Assembly (NCBI GenBank): GCA_900769705.1
Contig: CAAGHP010000016.1
Location: 15,619-79,618 of the forward strand
DNA length: 64,000 nt
Direction: 5' to 3'
DNA from: Alphaproteobacteria bacterium
GTDB taxonomy: Bacteria > Pseudomonadota > Alphaproteobacteria > RF32 > CAG-239
How positions within the stretch are numbered: the first letter of the stretch is position 1; every line of letters begins with the position of its first letter. The notes beneath the pieces are model-generated. The model searched no databases. It saw only the letters and a program-made list of their open reading frames with translations, and had not been told where the DNA came from. The translations under genes were made by a program, and so were the position numbers. Positions 1 through 8,506 of the stretch are shown piece by piece.

Positions 1-512
1 GGTGTGCGGAACAAAATATCTTTATCTGCCTCAATAACCAACCAATCATTATTGTAAATTTCGGCTTCCAGTTGCCGCGGCTGCCAAAAAGAATAGCCTA
101 AAGCCACCAGTTTTTCTTTTGGCCCATGACCAAAAGCAATATCCGAAATAATCTCTGAAGTAGAAGACACAGCCAGCCCATCGGCAACCGTAACTGTGCC
201 GTCACGCATATAATCGGTGGTGTGCAAAACCATACCTCGTACTTGTTCCAGCGGTCCGCCGGTATAAAGGTTGACTTCATTTAATTTTTCATAGTTTTTA
301 ACCGGCAGCTGAAAAGTCAAATCGGAAAACGTAAATTTATCCATACGTTTATTGATAATTAGTCCCATGGCGCCGTTGTTGCTGTGCGAGCAAATATAAA
401 CAACCGAACGCGAAAAACAGTCGCTGCCGTCCAAACTCGGCATAGCCACCAAAAATTTGCCCGTAAGGGCATATCTGTTGTCAAAACTGCTTGTAATTTC
501 ATCAGTCATCAT
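1..512 (-). CDS. yqgE: YqgE/AlgH family protein (UPF0301), 3' end cut by window edge
   Basis: Reading the minus strand from the ATG pair at 512/509 gives 170 open codons that run off the left edge. The protein has the YqgE signature: an early GKFLVAMPSL, then NNGAMGLIINK, GGPLEQVRGMVLH near the middle and GYSFWQPRQLEAEI toward the end. YqgE/AlgH proteins are small cytoplasmic proteins of uncertain role, linked in some bacteria to transcriptional regulation. No clear Shine-Dalgarno is visible; the start is the first Met of a continuous family match. It is divergent from the DsbD-like gene with a 90-bp gap. Confidence 0.9.
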   Translation of the reverse strand, partial: MMTDEITSSFDNRYALTGKFLVAMPSLDGSDCFSRSVVYICSHSNNGAMGLIINKRMDKFTFSDLTFQLPVKNYEKLNEVNLYTGGPLEQVRGMVLHTTDYMRDGTVTVADGLAVSSTSEIISDIAFGHGPKEKLVALGYSFWQPRQLEAEIYNNDWLVIEADKDILFRT

Positions 513-602
513 TATATCTGCCAAATATATTATTATTTACATTTTATAAATTTAGTTTATCATAAAATTTGCAAATTTAAACATTTAAATAAGTCGCACA
601 TC

Positions 603-3311
603 ATGAAAAAACTATTAACTTATATAATTTTTTTAATTTTTGTTTTCAAGAGCTTTGCCGCTTATTCTGCTGAACCGCAGTTACCTGATGACTTTAAAGG
701 GTTGAATATGCGCGAGCGGCTGGCTGAACTTGCTGATGATGAAAGAGCCGAGCTTCCTTTGCTGCAAAGAATTTTGATTATGTATGAAATCGGAAATTAT
801 TTTAATAATAAGTATCCGAATGATGAAGTTTATGATGAAGATTTTGATGAAAAGTTGAAACCTTTTTTCCCAAACGCCGATGAATATCAGCTGCGTAAAT
901 ACACAAATTTGCTGCGCACCGGTATAACCGTATATCGGCTGGGGCGTTTTGTGTATAACAAATATGTAACGCAAAAGCTGGTGCCGGCAGCTTATCGGCA
1001 AGTGCATTCCGAAAGTGATTTTGACCATCCAGACGAGGTTAAGTATCAGGAGGCTCCGACCGGAGAATTTATAAAAGTTTATAATTTCAAAAAATTTTTG
1101 ACCTATAGCCATAATCCTGAAGAGCGGAAAGCAATTGAAGATTATAAAAAACTTCAGACTTCAAAAGATGATGTTTATGCTCAGTTTGAATATGCTTTGA
1201 CGCATATCGAATGGAAAAAACTGCTGCTGTACGGGGAAAAATATAAGAATCCTTTGCTTTCGGATTTTGGAGTTGGAGAATTTGAGGAAGGTTTGGATGT
1301 CAGAGTGAGACTGCTGTCTGACGCCACTACTATTAACGGACAGAAAGAGTTTTATGCAGGACTGCAAGTCAATACGGAAAATAATAAGTTTGTATTGGCC
1401 AATAATTTGGCAAGTGATATGCAAAAGCCTCGGATAGATTTGCAAAAATCCAAAAATTTGGAAAGCTATCAGGTTTTGTATCCGGCACCGCAGAATTCTG
1501 TTTCTTTTCCGTTTGCTTACAAATATTTCGGCAATTTTCTCATTCCGATAAAAGTAACGGTAAAAAATCCGGAAGAGCCTCTGCTGCTGAATGCTAAAGT
1601 AAATATGACGGTATGCGACGGAGCTTTGGCCTGTTTGGAACAAAGTTTTGAGCCGAAACTTATTGTTTTGACCGGAAAGGATTTTTCGTTTACCAACGGT
1701 TATCAAAATTTCTTTCAGCAAAACATAAATATGCTGCCGAATAACGAATCGGAAAAGCTTAAATTGGAAAAATTTGTGGTTGATAAAGATGCTGACGGCG
1801 AATCTTTGCGGCTGGAATTTGAGTTGAACGGCGATATGGAAAGTTTTAATATTTTTATTGAAGACACAGACGGATATAATTTATTTTCGGTTCCGTTTAT
1901 CAGTATTCAGGATAATAAAATTTTTGTCCGTTTTGAGCCTCTGAATAAGCATGCAAAACTGGAAAATACCGAGTATATAATCACAACCGTGCTGAACGGT
2001 TATGAGGCTTACCGTACAACCAGACTGGTGGCGCAAGCAGCATTGTTTGACACCGAAACGGCCTCTTTGAGCTTGGGACTGCTGTTGCTTGCAGTTTTGG
2101 GCGGTTTTATTCTTAATTTTATGCCGTGTGTATTTCCGGTTTTGTCGCTTAAAATCATCAGTTTGAGCCGAGCGCAGTCAATGCAGCAAAAACGTCTGAA
2201 AAAATCGCTTTTTATAACGGTATGCGGCATTTTCAGTGGATTTACAATTTTGATTGTGCTGTTGCTGGCGGCAAAGTTTGCCGGATATTCTTTAGGCTGG
2301 GGCATGCAATATCAAAATATGACATTTTTAGTTATAATGTCGTTTGCTTTGGCTGGTTTTATGCTGATTTTACCAAGACTGCAAAGTTCAAGGCTGCAAA
2401 ATATCAGTGTTTCGCAAGAAAAAAAACTTGGCTTTTTAATAGGTAATCTGATTGTGTTGCTGTCTACGCCGTGTACAGGACCATATCTGGCGACAGCTGT
2501 AGGTTTTGCTCTGGGTGGCAGCTATTCCGATATTATCCAGATAATGTATGCTGTGGCTTTGGGCTTGAGTATTCCGTATCTGCTAGCTTTGACGATAAAT
2601 AATCCGGAAACTTTGCTGCCAAAGCCCGGAAGCTGGCTGAATGTGCTGCAGAGTTGCATGCGCTTGATGCTGTTTTTGACTATTTGCTGGTTTGCTGTGC
2701 TGATTTATAATCAAACTGATTCTAATTGCGTGTTGATTTTGGCTGTATTTTTGCTGATATTTTGCGGAGTATTTGTCTTATATCGCCGTTTTACGGATTA
2801 TTTAGATGGAGTTTTTGATGAAAGCGTAACGCTGGAAGTTATTGAGCGTCTGCGCAAAATCAGCCGAATAGCAATTTGCGGCTTATTTGCGGTTTTGGTT
2901 ACCATAATGTCGTTTTATGCCGAAAATTCGCATCAGCATAATTTGCTTGAAAATGCCGTAACAAGGCAAACATTTTTAGATAAAAAAATGATTGCCGAAA
3001 AGCTGGGAGCAGGGCGTTCAGTACTGTTGGAGATTGGAGCTGATTGGTGCTTGACCTGCCATTATAACGGCGTGATGACGCTGACGGATAAAAATTTAAA
3101 AATTTGGAATGAAATCTATAATATGGACTTTGTTAAAGTCGATTGGACCAATTATAATAAAGAGGTTTTGGATTTTATGGCTAAATACGGTCGCAAAGGA
3201 TTGCCTTTTTATATTCTGTATACGCCGCTGATGCGCGACGGTCTGGTGTTGCCGGAGATTTTTACAAGCCGAGAGTTGGAAAATATTTTGCAGACATCGG
3301 CGCTGCGATAA
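603..3311 (+). CDS. DsbD/ScsB-like thiol:disulfide interchange protein with long N-terminal region
   Basis: A 902-residue protein of the DsbD/ScsB type, which carries electrons from cytoplasmic thioredoxin across the inner membrane to periplasmic partners. The start at 603 opens a signal peptide (MKKLLTYIIFLIFVFKSFA). Residues about 20-230 match nothing I recognise, and a DsbD-type periplasmic beta domain follows at about 240-420. The membrane domain begins near 480 with PCVFPVLSLK (Cys about 512) and STPCTGPY (Cys about 623). A C-terminal thioredoxin-like domain carries DWCLTC (Cys 816 and 819). E. coli DsbD has about 565 residues, so this protein is about 300 longer. An in-frame upstream extension to 384 is rejected because it lacks a signal peptide. 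Confidence 0.85.
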   Translation: MKKLLTYIIFLIFVFKSFAAYSAEPQLPDDFKGLNMRERLAELADDERAELPLLQRILIMYEIGNYFNNKYPNDEVYDEDFDEKLKPFFPNADEYQLRKYTNLLRTGITVYRLGRFVYNKYVTQKLVPAAYRQVHSESDFDHPDEVKYQEAPTGEFIKVYNFKKFLTYSHNPEERKAIEDYKKLQTSKDDVYAQFEYALTHIEWKKLLLYGEKYKNPLLSDFGVGEFEEGLDVRVRLLSDATTINGQKEFYAGLQVNTENNKFVLANNLASDMQKPRIDLQKSKNLESYQVLYPAPQNSVSFPFAYKYFGNFLIPIKVTVKNPEEPLLLNAKVNMTVCDGALACLEQSFEPKLIVLTGKDFSFTNGYQNFFQQNINMLPNNESEKLKLEKFVVDKDADGESLRLEFELNGDMESFNIFIEDTDGYNLFSVPFISIQDNKIFVRFEPLNKHAKLENTEYIITTVLNGYEAYRTTRLVAQAALFDTETASLSLGLLLLAVLGGFILNFMPCVFPVLSLKIISLSRAQSMQQKRLKKSLFITVCGIFSGFTILIVLLLAAKFAGYSLGWGMQYQNMTFLVIMSFALAGFMLILPRLQSSRLQNISVSQEKKLGFLIGNLIVLLSTPCTGPYLATAVGFALGGSYSDIIQIMYAVALGLSIPYLLALTINNPETLLPKPGSWLNVLQSCMRLMLFLTICWFAVLIYNQTDSNCVLILAVFLLIFCGVFVLYRRFTDYLDGVFDESVTLEVIERLRKISRIAICGLFAVLVTIMSFYAENSHQHNLLENAVTRQTFLDKKMIAEKLGAGRSVLLEIGADWCLTCHYNGVMTLTDKNLKIWNEIYNMDFVKVDWTNYNKEVLDFMAKYGRKGLPFYILYTPLMRDGLVLPEIFTSRELENILQTSALR

Positions 3312-3328
3312 GGCTCTGATATATAAAT

Positions 3329-4291
3329 TTACATGCGGCTGTTTTGAGCTTTTTGAACAGCAGTTTGACTTTGCTGAAAATCTTTGGCTTGAGCGTAATA
3401 AGTATTATTGCCGCCGAGGTTGGCAAATTCAATAACTCTTTTATCTCCGCCAAACCAAGCGTATTTAGGAGCTTTTGCCGCAGATGGTGCTGTTTGGCAG
3501 TGTTTTTTGAAATTATTTATGGTTTGATTGTCTTTTTTCAAAACCGTATAGTTGCCTTTTGCATCTTTTTTTAAAACATCAGTAACTTTTAAGCCGCGCT
3601 GACCGCCGACGTAGAAAGCGTTTATATCCGCAGGCTGTAGATATCCCATATAAGTATAAAGCTCGGCGGCGCGGCGGATGGCTAAATGATCAACAAATTT
3701 TTCTTTTTTGGTAGAAACTCTTTTCATAAAATATTTTTCAATCGCGGCTTTATCATTTTTGTTAATAGCTTCAGCCAGCGGAGATTTTTTGCCGTTTACT
3801 CCCAGAACACTGGTGCCGCTGTTGTAGCACAGGCTGACTATAGCAGCTGTTTCATTTGGGGATAATTTGCGCGTAATATATTTATCCATAGCCGGATATA
3901 CTTCTCTTTCCAGATGAGAAATTACGTAGTTGTAAACTTGATTGTTATTTATGAGACGGTCGTGTTGTGTTACTCTTTCTCCGCTTGGGCGTTTGGTGTT
4001 GCCGATGCCAATAGTCCAAATTCCGACTTGGTCTTTATAAGCTTTGCGGACACAACCTTCATAAAATACCAGCTGCTGCATTATTTGGCTTTCGGCGGGA
4101 CGGTATTTGGCATACTTATCGGTATTGACCGTGATTTCTTTTTTATTTGGTTTCGCTGATTTTGCGGCTGCGGCTTGAGCTTGTAAAGAAGCTGCAGGCG
4201 ATAAGACAACGGACGAGGCTAACAGCGCTGTAGCAAAATTTCTTTTTCGAACTGAATTTTTGTTTTTGTCATTTTCTAATTCGTCGGTCAT
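3329..4291 (-). CDS. Secreted GH24 (T4-type) lysozyme
   Basis: A 320-residue muramidase cleaving the peptidoglycan MurNAc-GlcNAc bond. The catalytic triad E78, D87, T93 sits in YEGCVRKAYKDQVGIWT and has the exact 9- and 6-residue spacing of T4 lysozyme (E11, D20, T26). The N-terminus has a charged stretch (about 1-18), then a hydrophobic Ala/Leu/Ser segment (about 19-42), which looks like a signal or anchor peptide. The C-terminal 90 residues hold no recognised domain. A GGAGG-like site lies just upstream of the ATG. It ends 18 bp from the end of the convergent DsbD-like gene. No phage genes surround it, so it may be a domesticated endolysin or a cell-wall remodelling enzyme. Confidence 0.85.
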   Translation of the reverse strand: MTDELENDKNKNSVRKRNFATALLASSVVLSPAASLQAQAAAAKSAKPNKKEITVNTDKYAKYRPAESQIMQQLVFYEGCVRKAYKDQVGIWTIGIGNTKRPSGERVTQHDRLINNNQVYNYVISHLEREVYPAMDKYITRKLSPNETAAIVSLCYNSGTSVLGVNGKKSPLAEAINKNDKAAIEKYFMKRVSTKKEKFVDHLAIRRAAELYTYMGYLQPADINAFYVGGQRGLKVTDVLKKDAKGNYTVLKKDNQTINNFKKHCQTAPSAAKAPKYAWFGGDKRVIEFANLGGNNTYYAQAKDFQQSQTAVQKAQNSRM

Positions 4292-4398
4292 TTTATCCTC
4301 CGTATGACTTATTTCTTAATTATAGCGTAAAAACAAATGAAGGTCAATCAAATTATACAAAAAACAAAAAATTGAGGCTGTTTTGACAATAACATATC

Positions 4399-4427
4399 TT
4401 GACAAGCAAAATACTTATTTATATACC
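4399..4427 (+). promoter_or_regulatory. Sigma70-type promoter for the opgG operon
   Basis: TTGACA (4399-4404), a 17-bp spacer and TATACC (4422-4427), about 30 bp before the opgG start. A second TTGACA lies 16 bp further upstream (4383-4388). Confidence 0.6.
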
Positions 4428-4459
4428 TCTATAAATAAGATGTTATATGGAGAAATAAT

Positions 4460-6016
4460 ATGCTGAAAAAACTTATTTTGTTGTTGGCTGTTTCCGGTAT
4501 TGCCGTCGGCAGCTGGTATGGTTGGCAGGAATACAGTGCCAATCGGGAGAGTGTCTTGAAAAGCCATATTGAAAAAGACTTTTCGTTTGACAGTGTTGTC
4601 CGCAAAGCACGTAAATTGGCCGGCGAACCGTATCAAATGCCGAATACTTCACTGCCGGAAGAATTAAACAATTTAAGCTATGATGAACACCGCGATATTC
4701 GTTTTGTACGTGAAAACGGTCCGTGGTATAATCAAAATCTGCCTTATGAAATTCAATTTTTCCATTTGGGAAATATTTTTCAGATTTCTGTGCCGATTAA
4801 CGAGGTTATAGACGGTGTTTCGCAAAGCATTAAATATTCCAGTAAGTTTTTTGACTACGGCAAAAATAATCTGCATACCGAACAGTTTGAAAATTTAGGC
4901 TATGCCGGTTTTAGAATCCACAGCCCGCTCAATACGTCGGCTTATTTTGATGAGCTGGTAACATTTTTGGGCGCCAGTTATTTCCGCGGCTTGGCAAAAG
5001 GGCAAAAGTACGGGCTTTCGGCACGCGGCTTGGCGATTGATACGGCGGAAATGACCGGAGAAGAATTTCCGGTATTCAAAGAATTTTGGGTGGAAAAACC
5101 AAAGCCTAAAGATAAATTTATCAAGCTTTATGCGTTGCTTGACAGTAAGAGCGTAAGCGGCGCCTATAGCTTTAAGATTATTCCGGGGACAAACACTATC
5201 ATGGATATTGAAGCCCGCTTATTTGCTCGCGCCGATATTAAAAAAATTGGCATTGCACCGCTGACATCTATGTTTTTGTTTGGCGAAAATAATAAGCATG
5301 AATTTGACGACTATCGTCCGGAAGTGCATGACAGCGATGGTTTGCTGATTCATAACGGCAATGATGAATGGCTGTGGCGTCCGCTGGATAATTCTAAACA
5401 TCTGCGCATCAGCTCGTTTATGGATAACAATCCAAAAGGCTTCGGTCTGCTGCAGCGCGACCGCGATATTGAAAACTATTTGGACTTTGAGGCAAATTAT
5501 CAAGACCGTCCGAGCGCTTGGGTTGAGCCGTTAAACGATTGGGGCAAAGGTTTGGTGCAGCTGGTGGAAATTCCGTCTTTGCAGGAAATTCATGATAATA
5601 TTGTGGCTTATTGGGTGCCGGAACAGATGATAAAAGCCGGCGGAGAATATGATTTTTCGTATCGTCTGATTTGGCTGAATGAAGTTATGAAAGAGCGTGA
5701 GTTGGCCGCTGTTGTGGCAACACGCACCGGAGTCGGAGGCGTTTCAGGCATCAATTTAGGCAATACCGACCGCAAGTTTGTGATAGATTTTGCAGGTAAA
5801 GGTTTGAATGCTGAATTTGCCAAAAATAATATCAAACCGCAGGTTTCAGCAATTAAAGGTAAAATTAACGGCGTCAGCAGCATATACAATCCTGTTACCA
5901 AAGGAATTACCGTTTATGTCGATTATCATCCTGAAGACGGCGATGAAATTCGCGTGCTGCTGACAAAAGATGAAAATCCGATTTCAGAAGTATGGAGTTA
6001 TCAATGGTTAAACTAA
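4460..6016 (+). CDS. opgG: Periplasmic glucan biosynthesis protein OpgG/MdoG
   Basis: A 518-residue member of the OpgG/OpgD family, needed in the periplasm for the branching or export of osmoregulated periplasmic glucans. Family segments are visible, including FSFDSVVRKARKLAGEPY near the start and YRLIW in the last third. The N-terminus (about 3-24) is a hydrophobic signal or anchor segment without an obvious cleavage motif. GGAG lies 8-11 bp before the ATG. It is the first gene of a tightly coupled unit: its stop overlaps the next small ORF, which overlaps opgH. Confidence 0.92.
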   Translation: MLKKLILLLAVSGIAVGSWYGWQEYSANRESVLKSHIEKDFSFDSVVRKARKLAGEPYQMPNTSLPEELNNLSYDEHRDIRFVRENGPWYNQNLPYEIQFFHLGNIFQISVPINEVIDGVSQSIKYSSKFFDYGKNNLHTEQFENLGYAGFRIHSPLNTSAYFDELVTFLGASYFRGLAKGQKYGLSARGLAIDTAEMTGEEFPVFKEFWVEKPKPKDKFIKLYALLDSKSVSGAYSFKIIPGTNTIMDIEARLFARADIKKIGIAPLTSMFLFGENNKHEFDDYRPEVHDSDGLLIHNGNDEWLWRPLDNSKHLRISSFMDNNPKGFGLLQRDRDIENYLDFEANYQDRPSAWVEPLNDWGKGLVQLVEIPSLQEIHDNIVAYWVPEQMIKAGGEYDFSYRLIWLNEVMKERELAAVVATRTGVGGVSGINLGNTDRKFVIDFAGKGLNAEFAKNNIKPQVSAIKGKINGVSSIYNPVTKGITVYVDYHPEDGDEIRVLLTKDENPISEVWSYQWLN

Positions 6017-6423
6017 AAGTTCAGAGCGCTGAAGATATTGTTGCTGCATATCTGACTTGTTTGGGCTTGAAAAAAAGTGATGCTCCGCAAGTGCTTAGCT
6101 TCTATCCGCAGTTGGCAGAATCCGGCAATATTATGGCTGAGCTTGATGATATAATATACCAGAAAGCTAGGAGTATTTATAAGCTGAAAATGGCAAAAGT
6201 TCAGCTTGTTGCTGTGTATAAAGCAGCATTTGCTGATATCGGAGCTGCTAAAGAATATGGAGCTGAAGCATTGTTGCCGGAATTTGATGATAAAAATTTT
6301 GCAGCGGCGATGCGGCAGGCTTATATTGAAGCTGCTCCATCGTATAAACTGACAGAAATGCCAACACAGAAAATTGAAACAATTCAGCTGCATAAACACA
6401 AATCCAAGGGAGAAAAAAAGTGA
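6004..6423 (+). CDS. Unknown 139-residue protein between opgG and opgH
   Basis: This small, mainly helical protein starts at the ATG at 6004, inside the last codons of opgG, and its TGA overlaps the ATG of opgH. Translational coupling to both neighbours points to a role in glucan synthesis. I do not recognise a family. It has no signal peptide or membrane segment and a Lys-rich tail. The neighbouring OpgH is about 170 residues shorter than E. coli OpgH and lacks much of the N-terminal cytoplasmic region, so a split-off N-terminal function is possible, though I see no sequence evidence for it. A start 12 bp earlier (5992) is possible but less natural. Confidence 0.75.
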   Translation: MVKLKVQSAEDIVAAYLTCLGLKKSDAPQVLSFYPQLAESGNIMAELDDIIYQKARSIYKLKMAKVQLVAVYKAAFADIGAAKEYGAEALLPEFDDKNFAAAMRQAYIEAAPSYKLTEMPTQKIETIQLHKHKSKGEKK

Positions 6424-8447
6424 TGAAAACCCGCCCGATAAGCGCCGCGCAAATCACGTTCAGGCGTGTTTTGATTTTCGGCTTGATGATTTTAACGACA
6501 ACGTTTTTGACTTTTAAATGGGCTGTTTCTATGCCGACTGACGCCAATATGTTTGCGCGCGTGGTTATGACTGTGTTGTTCGTGCTGACAACCGGTTGGA
6601 TTGCTTTGTTCTTTTGGGCAAGTATTTTCGGCTTTTTTGAACTGCTCGCCGGTAAGAATATGCCGGGGATTATTTGGCCTGAAAAGAAAACGCCGCTTAA
6701 AACCAAAACCGCTGTCTTAATGCCGATATATAATGAGGAATGCGATATGGTTTATGCCCGTTTGCTGGCAATTGCCAATAGTTTGGTAAAAACAGGGCAG
6801 GCGCAGGCTTATGATATGTTTGTGCTGAGCGATACTACAAATCCGAAAATTTGGGTAGAAGAAGAAAACGGCTGGATTAACACCAAAAAACTGATGCCGA
6901 AAGAGATAAATCTGTATTACCGCCGCCGTCCGCTGAATGTGGCACGCAAAAGCGGCAATATTGCAGATTTCTGCCACAAATGGGGCGCACTCTATGACTA
7001 TATGGTGGTGCTGGATGCCGATAGCTTGCTGGAAGGTAAAACCATTGTAGAAATGTCGCGTTTGATGGAAATCAATGTTGATACCGGCATTATTCAGGCA
7101 CCGCCGCAATGCATTAACAGCCATTCGCTGTTTGCCCGCGTGCAGCAATTTGCCGGCAAGGTTTACGGCAATATTGTTTCGGCAGGTTTGTGCTATTGGC
7201 AAGTACATGATAGCAACTATTGGGGACACAACGCCATTATCCGCGTCAAAGCTTTTATGGAATGCTGTGGGTTGCCGATTTTGAAAGGCCCAAAACCGTT
7301 CGGCGGTCATATTTTGAGCCATGATTTTGTGGAAGCAGCACTGATTCGTCGCGGCGGCTGGTATGCTTGGCTGCTGCCGGAATTGGGAGGAAGCTACGAA
7401 GAATGCCCGCCGACAATGATAGATTTTGCCACCCGCGACCGCCGCTGGTGCCAAGGCAATATTCAGCACTTGGAAATTTTGGTATCAAAGCATATTCACC
7501 CAATCAGCCGCATTCATTTTACTATTGGCATTATGTCTTATCTGTCGTCGCCGCTGTGGTTTATCTTTTTGGTAGCCGGAATTTTAGTAGCGCTGGGGCA
7601 TGTTTATTTTCCGCCTGAATATTTTCCTAACGAGCAGTCATTGTTTCCGAATTGGCCGATTTTTGATAAAATGGGAACAATCACGCTGTTTTTGATTTCT
7701 ATGTTTATGCTTATTTTTCCTAAGTTTTTAGGTATGATTATTTATCTTAAAAATAACAAGTTCAAAAACATTGGCGGCTTTTTCGGTACCGTGAAAAGCG
7801 TGCTGGCCGAGATTGCTTTTTCAGCTTTGATTGCGCCGGTTATGATGGTTTTCCAAACTAAATTCGTCTGGGAGATTCTGACGGGGCAAGATGTGGGCTG
7901 GAACACGCAGAGCCGCGATGGTTACACTACATGGAAAGAGGCTTTTGAACGCCATATCGGACACACTATTTTAGGTGTACTGACAACTTATGTGGTATAT
8001 ACTCAGTTGCCGGCGCTGTTTTATTGGATGCTGCCGGTAACTTTGGGTTTGATGCTTTCCATTCCGCTTTCGGTGCTGTCTTCATACGAGGGATTGGGGC
8101 GCTTTGCCTTTAGGCATAACTGGTTTGTGATTCCTGAAGAAAAACATGCTCCGGAAATTACCTTAACTGTGCAAAAAGAAGCTCCTGTTTTGCAAAAACA
8201 AAGCAAAAAGCGCGGAGTTTTGGATGTGATAGAAGATAATTATCTGCTGCAAATTCATACGCTGATGCTGGAGGTCAACGGTCCGGCTCCCGATTTTGGC
8301 AAGTCGGTTTTAAATGAAGCGCGTATAAAGCTGGATAATTATTTGCATTACGGTAAGGAACCGGATTTCAGTCGCGAAGAAGAAATTGCCCTGTTGTACG
8401 AACCGGCAATTTTGGAAGAAGCCAGTTTGGAACTGAAATTAAAGTAA
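6423..8447 (+). CDS. opgH: Glucan glucosyltransferase OpgH/MdoH
   Basis: An inner-membrane GT2 glucosyltransferase that makes the beta-1,2 glucan backbone from UDP-glucose; 674 residues from the ATG at 6423. Two membrane segments (about 18-40 and 50-80) precede a cytoplasmic catalytic domain with MPIYNEE, VLDADS and RDRRWCQGN (the QxxRW-type motif), followed by several membrane segments from about 365 to 560 and a cytoplasmic tail. E. coli OpgH has about 847 residues, so the N-terminal region is reduced. A GTG at 6420 is also in frame, but the ATG fits the GGGAG upstream and the TGATG coupling. Confidence 0.92.
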   Translation: MKTRPISAAQITFRRVLIFGLMILTTTFLTFKWAVSMPTDANMFARVVMTVLFVLTTGWIALFFWASIFGFFELLAGKNMPGIIWPEKKTPLKTKTAVLMPIYNEECDMVYARLLAIANSLVKTGQAQAYDMFVLSDTTNPKIWVEEENGWINTKKLMPKEINLYYRRRPLNVARKSGNIADFCHKWGALYDYMVVLDADSLLEGKTIVEMSRLMEINVDTGIIQAPPQCINSHSLFARVQQFAGKVYGNIVSAGLCYWQVHDSNYWGHNAIIRVKAFMECCGLPILKGPKPFGGHILSHDFVEAALIRRGGWYAWLLPELGGSYEECPPTMIDFATRDRRWCQGNIQHLEILVSKHIHPISRIHFTIGIMSYLSSPLWFIFLVAGILVALGHVYFPPEYFPNEQSLFPNWPIFDKMGTITLFLISMFMLIFPKFLGMIIYLKNNKFKNIGGFFGTVKSVLAEIAFSALIAPVMMVFQTKFVWEILTGQDVGWNTQSRDGYTTWKEAFERHIGHTILGVLTTYVVYTQLPALFYWMLPVTLGLMLSIPLSVLSSYEGLGRFAFRHNWFVIPEEKHAPEITLTVQKEAPVLQKQSKKRGVLDVIEDNYLLQIHTLMLEVNGPAPDFGKSVLNEARIKLDNYLHYGKEPDFSREEEIALLYEPAILEEASLELKLK

Positions 8448-8455
8448 AAAGAAAT

Positions 8456-8483
8456 AAGAGCCGGAGTTTTATTTCCGGCTCTT
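8456..8483. terminator. Bidirectional terminator between opgH and the maltokinase gene
   Basis: Ten-bp stem AAGAGCCGGA/TCCGGCTCTT with an AT-rich loop, between two convergent genes. Confidence 0.75.
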
Positions 8484-8506
8484 ATGTTATAAAATTTTTA
8501 CTGATT

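Noticed and set aside
384..602. Upstream extension of the DsbD-like gene
   Set aside because: It overlaps the YqgE coding region and would bury the clear signal peptide starting at 603.
3329..4291. Prophage around the GH24 lysozyme
   Set aside because: No holin, structural or replication phage genes are nearby; neighbours are core genes.
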